DNA from: Pseudarthrobacter sp. MM222
GTDB lineage: Bacteria > Actinomycetota > Actinomycetes > Actinomycetales > Micrococcaceae
NCBI RefSeq assembly: GCF_947090775.1
Contig: NZ_OX352321.1
Location: forward strand, 930,001-994,000
Reading direction: 5' to 3'
DNA length: 64,000 bases
Positions 16,632 through 24,976 of the stretch are shown in pieces. The position numbers and the translations under genes were made by a program. Each line of letters begins with the position of its first letter. Position 1 is the stretch's first letter. Under the pieces are notes generated by a model. The model had not been told where the DNA came from, searched no databases, and saw only the letters and a program-made list of their open reading frames with translations.

Positions 16632-18107
16632 CTACCAGTCGAGGGCAATGTATTTGGTTTCGGTGAAGTCCAGCAGGCCCTGGTGGGCACCTTCGCGGCC
16701 GAGGCCGCTCTGCTTGACGCCGCCGAAAGGTGCTGCGGGATCGGAAACGAGTCCCCGGTTGAGGGCCACCATGCCGCTTTCGACGCGCTCGGAGACCCTG
16801 AGCCCTCGGCGGAGGTCCTCGGTGAACACGTACGCCGCGAGGCCGTACTCGGAGTCGTTGGCGGCGGCGATGACTTCCTCTTCGGTGTCGAAGGGGATGA
16901 CCGAGGCCACCGGGCCGAAGATTTCCTCGCTGACCATGCGGGCCTGCAGCGGCACGTTGGTGACAACAGTGGGCGGGTAGTAGTACCCGGCGCCGTCGAT
17001 GGCCTTGCCGCCGGCGAGGAGCCGGGCGCCCTGGCTGACCGCGTCGCGGACCAGCGAGTCGACCTTGCGGACGCTGGGCTCATCCACGAGCGGACCGACC
17101 TCGGTGCCGGGGTCGGTGCCCGGGCCTACGCGCATGGCGCCCATCCGCTCGGCCAGCCGGCGGGCGAACTCATCGTGGATGCCGCGCTGGACGTAGATCC
17201 GGTTCGCCGCGGTGCAGGCCTGGCCGCCATTGCGCATCTTGGCGATCATTGCGCCGTCGAGTGCCAGCTCGAGGTCCGCGTCATCGAAGACCAGGAACGG
17301 GGCGTTGCCGCCGAGTTCCATGGAGCACTTGAGCACGTTGTCGGCCGCCTGGCGCAGCAGGTGGCGTCCGACGCTGGTGGAACCGGTGAAGGACAGCTTG
17401 CGGACCCGGGGGTCAGCGAGGATGGGCGTCATGACGTCGCTGGTCTTGCTCGTGGTGATGATGTTGACCACGCCGGCCGGGACACCGGCGTCGACCATCA
17501 GCTGGGCGATCGCCAACGTGGTCAGCGGCGTGAGTGTGGCGGGCTTTAGCACCGCGGTGCAGCCGGCTGCCAGCGCCGGTGCCAGCTTCCGGGTGGCCAT
17601 GGCTGCCGGGAAGTTCCAGGGGGTGATCAGCACGCAGACGCCGATCGGCATGTGCTGGACCAGGATCCGGTTGGAGCCCGACGGCGAAACGGATACATCG
17701 CCGATGATCCGGACTGCTTCTTCTGCATACCAGCGGAAGAATTCGGCGGCGTAGGCCACTTCACCGCGGGCGTCGGCCAGGGCTTTGCCGTTTTCGAGGG
17801 AGATGAGGTGGGCGATCTGCTCGCTGCGCTCGGTCATCAGGTCGAAGCAGCGGCGCAGGATTTCGGCGCGGCGGCGCGGGGGCGTCGCGGCCCACTCCGG
17901 GAGGGCTGCTGCCGCGGCGTCGACGGCGGCAAGGCCGTCCTCGACGTCGGCGTCGGCGATGTCCGTGATGACGGAAGCATCGGAAGGGTTGATCACCTCG
18001 ACGGTGTCACCGTTGCTGGCGTCCTGCCAGGTCCCGGCAATCAGCAGCTGGCGGGGCACCGCCAGGCCGTCGACGTCGAGCGGTTCAGTGGTTGAAAGGA
18101 GGGTCAT
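16632..18107 (-). CDS. NAD(P)-dependent aldehyde dehydrogenase, succinate-semialdehyde dehydrogenase type
   Basis: 491 aa. The catalytic glutamate is in MELGGNAPFLV and the catalytic cysteine in GGQACTAANR; PWNFPAAM and FTGSTSVG mark the cofactor site. The C-terminal GLVSDPAAPFGGVKQSG pattern is typical of GabD-type succinate-semialdehyde dehydrogenases. It would oxidise succinate semialdehyde to succinate. AAGGACC precedes the ATG. It lies 19 bases downstream of the Fe-alcohol dehydrogenase, which could supply the semialdehyde. Confidence 0.88.
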   Translation of the reverse strand: MTLLSTTEPLDVDGLAVPRQLLIAGTWQDASNGDTVEVINPSDASVITDIADADVEDGLAAVDAAAAALPEWAATPPRRRAEILRRCFDLMTERSEQIAHLISLENGKALADARGEVAYAAEFFRWYAEEAVRIIGDVSVSPSGSNRILVQHMPIGVCVLITPWNFPAAMATRKLAPALAAGCTAVLKPATLTPLTTLAIAQLMVDAGVPAGVVNIITTSKTSDVMTPILADPRVRKLSFTGSTSVGRHLLRQAADNVLKCSMELGGNAPFLVFDDADLELALDGAMIAKMRNGGQACTAANRIYVQRGIHDEFARRLAERMGAMRVGPGTDPGTEVGPLVDEPSVRKVDSLVRDAVSQGARLLAGGKAIDGAGYYYPPTVVTNVPLQARMVSEEIFGPVASVIPFDTEEEVIAAANDSEYGLAAYVFTEDLRRGLRVSERVESGMVALNRGLVSDPAAPFGGVKQSGLGREGAHQGLLDFTETKYIALDW

Positions 18108-18126
18108 CTTTGGTCCTTATTGCTGG

Positions 18127-19377
18127 TCAGCGGATGGTGCGGTCGCCGGCGTAGGCGGCGTTCACGATGGAGGTGACGGCGTCGAGGTCAAGCGGCACGG
18201 GGTTGTTGTCGATGAGCCGCTTGGAATTCAGTGAGAGCTTGGCGATCTGGGCGAGGTCGCTTTCCTGCACGCCAAGGTCCTTCAGCGTCGGGGGCAGCTC
18301 GATGGCGGCGATGACCTCATCGATTGCCTCGACGCCTGCGACGGCGGCAGCGCGCGTGTCCAGCCCGCGGATATCCCGTCCCAGGGCTTCGGCGATCTGC
18401 GCGAGCTGCGGCTGGATGGCCTGGAAGTTGTGGCGGACGACGTAGGGCAGCAGGAGGCCGACGCCCACGCCGTGAGGAGTGTGGGTGAGGGCGCCCACCG
18501 GGTACTGGACGGCATGGGCCGCGGCGGTTCCGGCGTTGCTGAGGACCACGCCGCCGTAGAGTGCCGCGAGCATCATCCCGGCACGGGCCTCAGTGTTTTC
18601 GGGGTCCTTGTAGGCCGTGACGAGGCTGCGGCCCACGAGCCCGATGCCGTTCAAGGCGATCGAGTCGGTCAGGATGTTCTTGCCGACGAAGACCCGTTCG
18701 CTTGCCAGGGTGGACGTGGGTTCCCGGGTGATGGCGGTAAAGGACTCCACCAGGTGCACGAAAGTGTCCGCACCGGTGGCCGCCGTCAGGGACGGCGGGC
18801 AGGAGTAGGTCAGCTCGGGATCGCACACCGCGGCGAACGGAATGATGTGCGGGCTCGAGATGCCCATCTTCATGCCGAGGTCAGGGTCGGAGACGACGGC
18901 GATTGCAGTGGCTTCGGAACCTGTGCCCGCTGTGGTGGGCAGGGCGATGACCGGCTTGGTGGGGCCGGGAACGGCGAATTCGCCGTAGTAGTCGCTGGGT
19001 TTGCCGCCGTGGGTGAGCAGCACGGAGACGACCTTTGCCATGTCCATGCAGCTGCCGCCGCCGAAGCCGATGATGACATCGATTTCCTGGCCCTGGAGCT
19101 CCTCGACGCAGGCCACGATCCCGGACACCGGCAGCTCTGCCTGGGTGTCGCCGTAGACCCGTACGGTCAGGTTCTTGTCCTCGAGGCTGCGGACCAGGGC
19201 CGAAAGGTCCTCTGAGGCGGCCAGTCGCGGATCGGTGCAGACGAGGACGTTTGTCCCGAATTCGGCTGCGATATTGGCGACGGCGAAGCGCTGCTGGGCG
19301 CCGACGACGACGCTCCGCGGCAGGCGGAGGACGCCGAAAGTTGCGGGACGGATGCCCGCTGCATGCGCACACGACAT
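18127..19377 (-). CDS. Iron-containing alcohol dehydrogenase (candidate 4-hydroxybutyrate dehydrogenase)
   Basis: 416 aa, group III Fe-ADH. The nucleotide site GFGGGSCMDMAK, the turn TTAGTGSEAT, and the metal ligands near GADTFVHLVE, HAVQYPVG and HTPHGVGV are visible. The ATG at 19377 has AGGAG 9 bases upstream. As the first gene of an operon with an SSADH-type enzyme and an organic-acid transporter, the most economical role is oxidation of 4-hydroxybutyrate to succinate semialdehyde; lactaldehyde- or other diol-type substrates cannot be excluded. Confidence 0.85.
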   Translation of the reverse strand: MSCAHAAGIRPATFGVLRLPRSVVVGAQQRFAVANIAAEFGTNVLVCTDPRLAASEDLSALVRSLEDKNLTVRVYGDTQAELPVSGIVACVEELQGQEIDVIIGFGGGSCMDMAKVVSVLLTHGGKPSDYYGEFAVPGPTKPVIALPTTAGTGSEATAIAVVSDPDLGMKMGISSPHIIPFAAVCDPELTYSCPPSLTAATGADTFVHLVESFTAITREPTSTLASERVFVGKNILTDSIALNGIGLVGRSLVTAYKDPENTEARAGMMLAALYGGVVLSNAGTAAAHAVQYPVGALTHTPHGVGVGLLLPYVVRHNFQAIQPQLAQIAEALGRDIRGLDTRAAAVAGVEAIDEVIAAIELPPTLKDLGVQESDLAQIAKLSLNSKRLIDNNPVPLDLDAVTSIVNAAYAGDRTIR

Positions 19378-19541
19378 TGTGAATAACTCCTAGAGATGGG
19401 ATGGGCGGCTGCCCGAAAGGTGCCGCAGATCTCAGCATTCCAGAATGGAGTGACCCTCACCATGTGGTTTCGTGCCATATATAGACCTTGCGCATGTGTA
19501 CGGGCACCATGTGCGCTGGATTGGCGGGGCTTGGCCGAAGG

Positions 19542-21527
19542 TCAGGATCCGCTGGAGCTGACGCCGGCTGTCTTCATCCGCCATAAGCGCAGCGCCACTT
19601 GGATGTCGAGGGAACGGCTTCCCCGGCGCCACGAGGCACCGATCAGGGCGTCGATCCGGTCCAGCCGCTGCCTCAAGGTGTTGGCGTGGATGTGGAGGGA
19701 GTCGGCCGTTTCCTGGGTGGCACCGCCGTATTCGTGGAATGTCCACGCGGTGAGGACCAGCTGCGTTCCCCTCCGCTCGTCGTATGCCAGAAGCGGCCCA
19801 AGCTGGGCAGCCAGCAGCTGTCCGGCGAAGGGGCTGTCCATCGCTCCGAGCAGCATTCCTGCGGTACCGAGGGCCGCACGGTCCGCTGCCTCGCCGTTGC
19901 GTGAGAGGGCCTGCAGTGCGCGGAGGACGGCGTGGGCTTCGGTGTGCGCCGCGGACAGCCGGGCGAAGCCGGTGATTGGTTCTGATGACCCGACGGCGGC
20001 AGTGATGCGGCGCCGTTTCAGCTCGTCAATGATGGACTGGCCGGTGCGCCCGGCACCGCCGGCTTCATTCGGGCGGCTGTCTTGTCGCTCCACGGGTTCA
20101 ATGATGCACAAGTGTGATTCGTGCAGGGCGATGATTCCCGGGGCCCCCTCGAATCGATGCCTCAGTACGGAGAGTGCCCGTTGGCGCTGGTCGTCGCCGA
20201 CCCCCACCACGCGCACCACAAGCTGGAGGTGGTTTGCCAGACCGAACTGCCCGGCCCGGCGGGCCAGCGCCGCCGAGTGTTCGGCGCGGGGACTCAGCAG
20301 GTCATCGATGAGTTCCAGCTGCAACCGGTACTGGGCGTCCTGGAAGGTGCGCTCCAAAAGCAGGGACACACTGAGCACCAGGGCGCTGCGTTCCAGGACC
20401 GCCAGCCGGGCCGTGCTGAGTTGCTCCGCGACGATGAGGGAGGCGAGGTGCTGGTCGCCCGCTACGGCGGACATCACGGTGTACTTCTTGTCCTTAATTT
20501 CGAAGTGTACGGCCGCCCTCCTGGCCGCTGACTCCTCGGCGGCGCTCAGGGCCGGGAAGCTACCGAAGTCTCCGTCCGAGGCAAGCCCCGCCAGCGGCTC
20601 GCCCATGGGAGAGACCAGGAAGACGGGAGTGCCAAGGGACTCGGCCAGCAGGTCGAGCAGATAGGGAAGGCTGCCGGTTGCGGCCAGGGTTTCCATGAGC
20701 CGCCGGTCCAGTGTGGAGAGCTCCTCCAGGGCCCGTACGTGGGCTAGGTTCTGCTGCTGTGCTTGGTCTAGCCGGGTAAGGGCGCTGGCCATTTCGCTGA
20801 AGTAACGGGCGTTCTCCAGTGCGACGGCTGCGTGCGTGCCAATGGATTCCATCAAGGCAATGTCATCACTGCTGAACAGGTGCGCATGCCTGTCGGCGAC
20901 CAGGAGCGCGCCGATGACTTTCCCTTCTGCGCGAAGGGGGACACCCATGATGGCTCGGACGCCTTCGGCCGCAACAGCCGTGTCGCTGGACTCCAGATGG
21001 GATTTGGACTCGTCCATCAAATAGTCCGCGCTTTGGGCGGGCGCCTCGCCGGTCGCTACGGCGCCGAGCACGCCTTCGCCGAGGGGCATGCGGATGTTGC
21101 GGAAGAGAGCGGTGGTTGCGCCGTCAGTCACCCGGACGTAGGACTCACCGCTGTCGTAGTCGTTCAGGCTCAGGTAGGCGATGTCGCTGCCGATCAATGA
21201 CCGGGTGCGCCGGACGATGGCCTTGAGCACGGCCTCCACGTCGCGGATGCCGGTCAGGTCGGTGGCCGTATCGTAGAGGACCCGCAGCAGGCCCTCCCGG
21301 CGGCTCGCCTCCCACAATTGGGCGTTCAGCCGCCGTGCCGCCGCCGCAGTGGACTGGTCAATGTCCCCGGCTTCCAGCCAGGCGGACAGTGTCGTTTCCA
21401 GATCAGCCGCGGAAACACCATGGTCGAGCATTGCCATGATTCGGCCGGCACCACCCGTACGGCGTGACGGGCCTCCGGCTGTCGGGACACCGCCGCTGTG
21501 AACGGCAGAACTGTCGTTGGCACGCAT
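19542..21527 (-). CDS. GAF-domain PucR/CdaR-family transcriptional activator
   Basis: About 661 aa. A GAF sensor domain occupies roughly residues 75-235 (TGIRDVEAVLKAI to HAAVALENARYFSEM), followed by a coiled linker and a C-terminal PucR-type helix-turn-helix (TQETADSLHIHANTLRQRLDRID split over the recognition helix). Such proteins activate catabolic operons when substrate is sensed. The start at 21527 is uncertain because no strong ribosome site is seen; an ATG at 21437 is the next choice. It lies directly upstream of the Fe-ADH operon on the same strand, making it the likely local activator. Confidence 0.85.
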   Translation of the reverse strand: MRANDSSAVHSGGVPTAGGPSRRTGGAGRIMAMLDHGVSAADLETTLSAWLEAGDIDQSTAAAARRLNAQLWEASRREGLLRVLYDTATDLTGIRDVEAVLKAIVRRTRSLIGSDIAYLSLNDYDSGESYVRVTDGATTALFRNIRMPLGEGVLGAVATGEAPAQSADYLMDESKSHLESSDTAVAAEGVRAIMGVPLRAEGKVIGALLVADRHAHLFSSDDIALMESIGTHAAVALENARYFSEMASALTRLDQAQQQNLAHVRALEELSTLDRRLMETLAATGSLPYLLDLLAESLGTPVFLVSPMGEPLAGLASDGDFGSFPALSAAEESAARRAAVHFEIKDKKYTVMSAVAGDQHLASLIVAEQLSTARLAVLERSALVLSVSLLLERTFQDAQYRLQLELIDDLLSPRAEHSAALARRAGQFGLANHLQLVVRVVGVGDDQRQRALSVLRHRFEGAPGIIALHESHLCIIEPVERQDSRPNEAGGAGRTGQSIIDELKRRRITAAVGSSEPITGFARLSAAHTEAHAVLRALQALSRNGEAADRAALGTAGMLLGAMDSPFAGQLLAAQLGPLLAYDERRGTQLVLTAWTFHEYGGATQETADSLHIHANTLRQRLDRIDALIGASWRRGSRSLDIQVALRLWRMKTAGVSSSGS

Positions 21528-21594
21528 GAACCTAATGCTAGTCCGGGGGCCGGGCTGGCGTACGGCGGGCACCGCGACCAGGCGAGGGCCGTTC

Positions 21595-22644
21595 CTAGCG
21601 GAGCAGGAGCAAGTAATACTGCCGCAGGACATGCGAGCAGGAAGGGTGTCTGAGCTTCTTCAGCGCCGCGGCCTCGATCTGGCGTACGCGTTCGCGCGGC
21701 ATGCCGCACGCCTTCCCGACAGCCTCCAAGGTGTTCTCTTTACCGCCCGTCATGCCGAAACGCATCGCTATAACGCCTGCTTCCAGCTCTTCGAGTGAGT
21801 CGAGTACGGCATGTACCCGCTCCTTCAACTGTCGATGGAAGAGTGGATCCGTGGCGTCGAACTCAAAGGGATCCAACAACTGTTCGGCCAGCGCTTCGGA
21901 GCCGCCCCTACCGTCGGGCACTAGGAAGCTCAGCGAATATGTCGGCTTGTCCAAGGTCAGCAGGTAGTTGATCTTGTCGACGGAATAACCCGTCAGCTGG
22001 CTAAGATCCTCTATGCTGCAGACGGGCCCCGCGATCTCGGCTGTCCGCTGTGCTGACCGGACCTTCTGCAACTGCTCGATGACGTTAACCGGCAGCCGGA
22101 TAAGACGGGCTTGGTTAGCCAGCGCCCGGGTGATGGCTCGCCGGATGCAAAACGTAGCGTAGGTGGAGAATCTGAAACCCTTGGCGAAATCAAACTTGTA
22201 GACGGCCTCGTGCAGTCCCAAGTTTCCTTCCTGAATCAAGTCCAGGAGCTCCAGGCCCCCGTGGGTGTAGTGCTTGGCGATCGACACCACTAGCCGGAGG
22301 TTAGCGGTGAGCAGCACGTCCGCGGCACGCTGCCCCAGAAGGACGATGGTCCGGAGTTCTCCTCTGTCCCGTTCAGGCCGCGAAATTTCCTTGCCCAGGA
22401 GTTGTTCCGCGAAGAGCCCTGCCTCGATCTCCTGCGCCAGCTCAACTTCCTGCTCGGCAGTGAGCAAGTCGAATTGACGCAGCAGGCGCAGGTAGTCCGC
22501 GAGGGCGTTGTCCGTGAAGCCTTCGGTGCCGGCGCGCTGCTCCCGCCACTCGGCGTCATCCGGCTCAGATGATTCAGGGATCGGGGCGGCTGCTGCAGGC
22601 AGGGAAGCCTTACTGTCGATTGCCTCGCGGATCGGGTCGGCCAT
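21595..22644 (-). CDS. RpoD-type sigma-70 factor, stand-alone paralogue with altered region 2.3
   Basis: 349 aa. Regions 1.2 (TDNALADYLRLL, LLTAEQEVELAQEIEAG), 2 (NLRLVVSIAKHY, LDLIQEGNLGL, KGFRFSTYAT), 3 and 4 (PRERVRQIEAAALKKL) are all present, so it is a group 1/2-like sigma. At residues 165-166 the nearly invariant Trp-Trp pair of region 2.3 is Phe-Cys (STYATFCIRRAITR). In E. coli sigma70 the equivalent Trp433/434 help open the -10 element. It is a close paralogue of the sigma half of the fusion gene at 61163-63694 and shares its leader and GGGGGATGAA start context. Region 1.1 is absent. Confidence 0.92.
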   Translation of the reverse strand: MADPIREAIDSKASLPAAAAPIPESSEPDDAEWREQRAGTEGFTDNALADYLRLLRQFDLLTAEQEVELAQEIEAGLFAEQLLGKEISRPERDRGELRTIVLLGQRAADVLLTANLRLVVSIAKHYTHGGLELLDLIQEGNLGLHEAVYKFDFAKGFRFSTYATFCIRRAITRALANQARLIRLPVNVIEQLQKVRSAQRTAEIAGPVCSIEDLSQLTGYSVDKINYLLTLDKPTYSLSFLVPDGRGGSEALAEQLLDPFEFDATDPLFHRQLKERVHAVLDSLEELEAGVIAMRFGMTGGKENTLEAVGKACGMPRERVRQIEAAALKKLRHPSCSHVLRQYYLLLLR

Positions 22645-22704
22645 TTCATCCCCCGTTGAACTGTTCAAGCTCGTGAAGGCAGACTACGTGGCGGGTGCGA
22701 CAAT
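22645..22704 (-). promoter_or_regulatory. Leader shared with the helicase-sigma fusion gene
   Basis: The 60 bases before the start match those before the helicase-sigma gene: 13 identical bases at the start site, then 38 of 43 identical beyond a one-base gap. It contains a 14-base near-palindrome (22664-22677, TTCAAG CT CGTGAA on the plus strand) and TAGTCT, a -10-like hexamer, about 37 bases upstream of the ATG. It is a candidate promoter/operator common to both sigma genes. Beyond it, up to 22925, nothing recognisable is seen. Confidence 0.7.
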
Positions 22705-22925
22705 TATCGGGCGATACTCCGCGGTGGTAGACGCACCAATAGCGGTCAATTTGTCCGGCCGGCATCGCCTGCCTGGACGCCCTATGCCGTCATACCGGGC
22801 GACTGGGTACTGAGGCCGGCATCTCGATTTCTAGGAACCCATGCGGGCACAGGGCAACTTCCGACACTGAAGACTTGCTCGCCCGCGTAGGCTCGCGAAC
22901 TGCCTCGGCGCGCAGGCCGCGCGGT

Positions 22926-23393
22926 TCAGGTGCGACTACCCAAAACCGCCTGCAATTTCTCGAACGACTCGGTCCATCCGTTGCGGTGCAGTTCCAGCCG
23001 CTCTTCCGTCAGGAACGGTCCGTGCGAGAGCACCAGGCGCGTGGCTTCGCCGGTGCTCCCGAGTGCGAGGTCGACGACGGTTTCCCGGTCGTCCGGCGTC
23101 GGTTCCTCCCAGCGGAAGGTGTACACCAGGCGCCATGGGGGATCGATCTCCAGGAACTCGCCCGAGAGGTGGAACGGTTCGCCGTCCGGTGGCGTCATGC
23201 GGAATCCGTAGCGGCCGCCTTCCGTGAGGTTCACCTCGGCTGCAGGGATGGTGAAGCCGTGCGGACCCCACCACTTCACCAGCTGGGTCGATTCCGTCAG
23301 CATCCTGAAGACTTCTTCCGGCGGAGCATCGAGCGTGCAGTCGAGGTTCAGGACCAATCCGCCAGTTTCCTCATTCCCGCTTGCCTCATTCAT
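22926..23393 (-). CDS. SRPBCC (AHSA1-like) domain protein
   Basis: 155 aa Activator-of-Hsp90-homologue / SRPBCC fold: DCTLDAPPEEVFRMLTES at the N terminus, KWWGPHGFTIPAAE, GEFLEIDPPWRLVYTF, and a closing TERLEL-type helix ending NGWTESFEKLQ. These bind small hydrophobic ligands in a helix-grip pocket; no specific role can be given. The gene stands alone, with a 20-base direct repeat upstream. Confidence 0.85.
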   Translation of the reverse strand: MNEASGNEETGGLVLNLDCTLDAPPEEVFRMLTESTQLVKWWGPHGFTIPAAEVNLTEGGRYGFRMTPPDGEPFHLSGEFLEIDPPWRLVYTFRWEEPTPDDRETVVDLALGSTGEATRLVLSHGPFLTEERLELHRNGWTESFEKLQAVLGSRT

Positions 23394-23415
23394 CGTTCAA
23401 CTCTGGCACCCTGCA

Positions 23416-23480
23416 GACGCTGACGGAAGTGGCTCTTGCCGGGCAGCGGCCGGCAAGCTGGACGCTGACGGAAGTGGCTC
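23416..23480. repeat. 20-bp direct repeat, copies 45 bp apart
   Basis: An identical 20-base word beginning GACGCTGACGG and ending AGTGGCTC lies at 23416-23435 and 23461-23480, in the gap between the PhzF-like gene and the SRPBCC gene. It sits upstream of the SRPBCC start, so it may be a paired binding site or a small duplication. Confidence 0.7.
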
Positions 23481-23496
23481 GGGCCGGGCTGCATGC

Positions 23497-24354
23497 TCAG
23501 GTGATCTCGATGGCTCCACCGCTCACGACAATCCCACCGGAGGTAGGAATGTCGACGGTGAGCACGCTCGGGCGGCCCACATGGCTGCCCTGGTGCACCA
23601 CCACACGGCTTGGCAGGTTCACGAGAGAAAGCAAGCGGAGGTAGCCGCCGAAAGCAGCGGCAGCCGAACCGGTCGCCGGATCTTCGGTGATGGTGCCCAC
23701 CGGGAAAAGGTTGCGCGCGTCGAACTCGCCCGGTCCCATCTCGCAAAGAGTCGTTACGGTGCCAGCCCAGTTCTGGGCATCCATCAGCGTGCGCATGGGA
23801 TCCGGGTCGAAAACGAATGAGTCAAAGGTCCTTTGTTCTGCGAATACAAGAATGGGGTGCCAGTTCCCGGCGAAAGCGATCATCGGAGGGTACGCCGGGT
23901 GCAGCTCGCCGCGTCCCACGCCGAGCAACCCGAGCAGGGTGCTCAGAACACCGTCGGGGAACTCGGCCACTCGCGGCTCCACGCTCGTGAAGGATGCCGT
24001 GGCCGCTGCGCCCCGGCCCTGAGTCTCGATCACGACAGGCCCCACCGCCGTGTCGAAAACAAAAGTCCCCGCACCATCACGCCCTGACAGCACGACGGCC
24101 AAAGCAATCGTGGCATGGCCGCAAAACGGCACCTCGGCAATTGGGGAAAAGTACCGCACACGGTTTCGGCGGGAGTCTCCGTCAACTGCCGCCTCAGTGA
24201 CAAAGACAGATTCCGCATATCCGATGTCGGCCGCGATAGCCTGCATACCGGCGTCGTCGAGTCGGGTTGCGTCCAGGATTACTCCCGCCGGATTTCCCCC
24301 ATCCGGGGTGGTGGTAAAGGCGGCGTAGCGCAGTACTTCCGTGGGTTGTTCCAT
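23497..24354 (-). CDS. PhzF-family isomerase/epimerase
   Basis: 285 aa from the ATG at 24354. The PhzF fold is recognised from FTTTPDGGNPAGV near the start, the catalytic glutamate in GYAESVFV, SPIAEVPFCGHAT, and GTITEDPATGSAAAAFGG in the second half. Members isomerise small carbon acids without cofactor; few have known substrates, and this one need not concern phenazines. A longer frame to 24447 exists but the conserved region begins just after 24354. Confidence 0.88.
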   Translation of the reverse strand: MEQPTEVLRYAAFTTTPDGGNPAGVILDATRLDDAGMQAIAADIGYAESVFVTEAAVDGDSRRNRVRYFSPIAEVPFCGHATIALAVVLSGRDGAGTFVFDTAVGPVVIETQGRGAAATASFTSVEPRVAEFPDGVLSTLLGLLGVGRGELHPAYPPMIAFAGNWHPILVFAEQRTFDSFVFDPDPMRTLMDAQNWAGTVTTLCEMGPGEFDARNLFPVGTITEDPATGSAAAAFGGYLRLLSLVNLPSRVVVHQGSHVGRPSVLTVDIPTSGGIVVSGGAIEIT

Positions 24355-24559
24355 TCCGACATCGTCGCACAGTGGCCCATATGGCGGCGGAATGAACCAG
24401 GTCTGAATTTGTCCTAGTTGTCGCCCTCGCGAATGCGTAGAATTCACAATGTTCCTACTGGATCCAACCGCGCTGGGCGTTGCTGGGACGCGACGGCCGG
24501 AACAACGCAGCGGTCAGAAAAGCACCGATGGGCCTGATCGCAGAAATCAGGAGCACGTG

Positions 24560-24925
24560 ATGAAGACAGTGCAAAACGTCGCGGCGGGCGCAGCGCTAAC
24601 TGGCGCTCTCGCCGTCGGCGGCATGTATCTCGCGATGGCCGCTCCAGACGGCGCAGCGACCTCCACAACTCAGTCCGTTTCACATCAAAAGGGCAGCCAC
24701 CAAGCCAACGGCATCACCGAGCAGCTGCTGACAGGCGACACCGCCGCCCGGGTGGAAGCGGCAGCGAAAGCCGCCAACCCCGGGGCGACCGTCGTCCGCG
24801 TCGAAACCGATGCGGAGGGGGCAGCCTACGAGGCACACATCCGGAAGGCCGACGGGACTTTTGCGACCGTGAAACTGGACGCCTCGTTCAACGTCACGGT
24901 CACCGAAACGGACAAGCGGCGCTAA
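24560..24925 (+). CDS. Secreted/membrane-tethered PepSY-like protein
   Basis: 121 aa. The N terminus (VQNVAAGAALTGALAVGG) is a signal peptide or membrane anchor. The mature part, VEAAAKAANPGATVVRVE followed by YEAHIRKADG and a V-x-L-D strand, resembles the PepSY domain, found in peptidase inhibitors and extracellular proteins. CAGGAG lies 7 bases before the ATG. It is on the opposite strand to both neighbours. Confidence 0.7.
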   Translation: MKTVQNVAAGAALTGALAVGGMYLAMAAPDGAATSTTQSVSHQKGSHQANGITEQLLTGDTAARVEAAAKAANPGATVVRVETDAEGAAYEAHIRKADGTFATVKLDASFNVTVTETDKRR

Positions 24926-24976
24926 GTCACAGTATTCACCACGACGGCGGCACCCGGGTTGGGCGCCGACGTCGCC

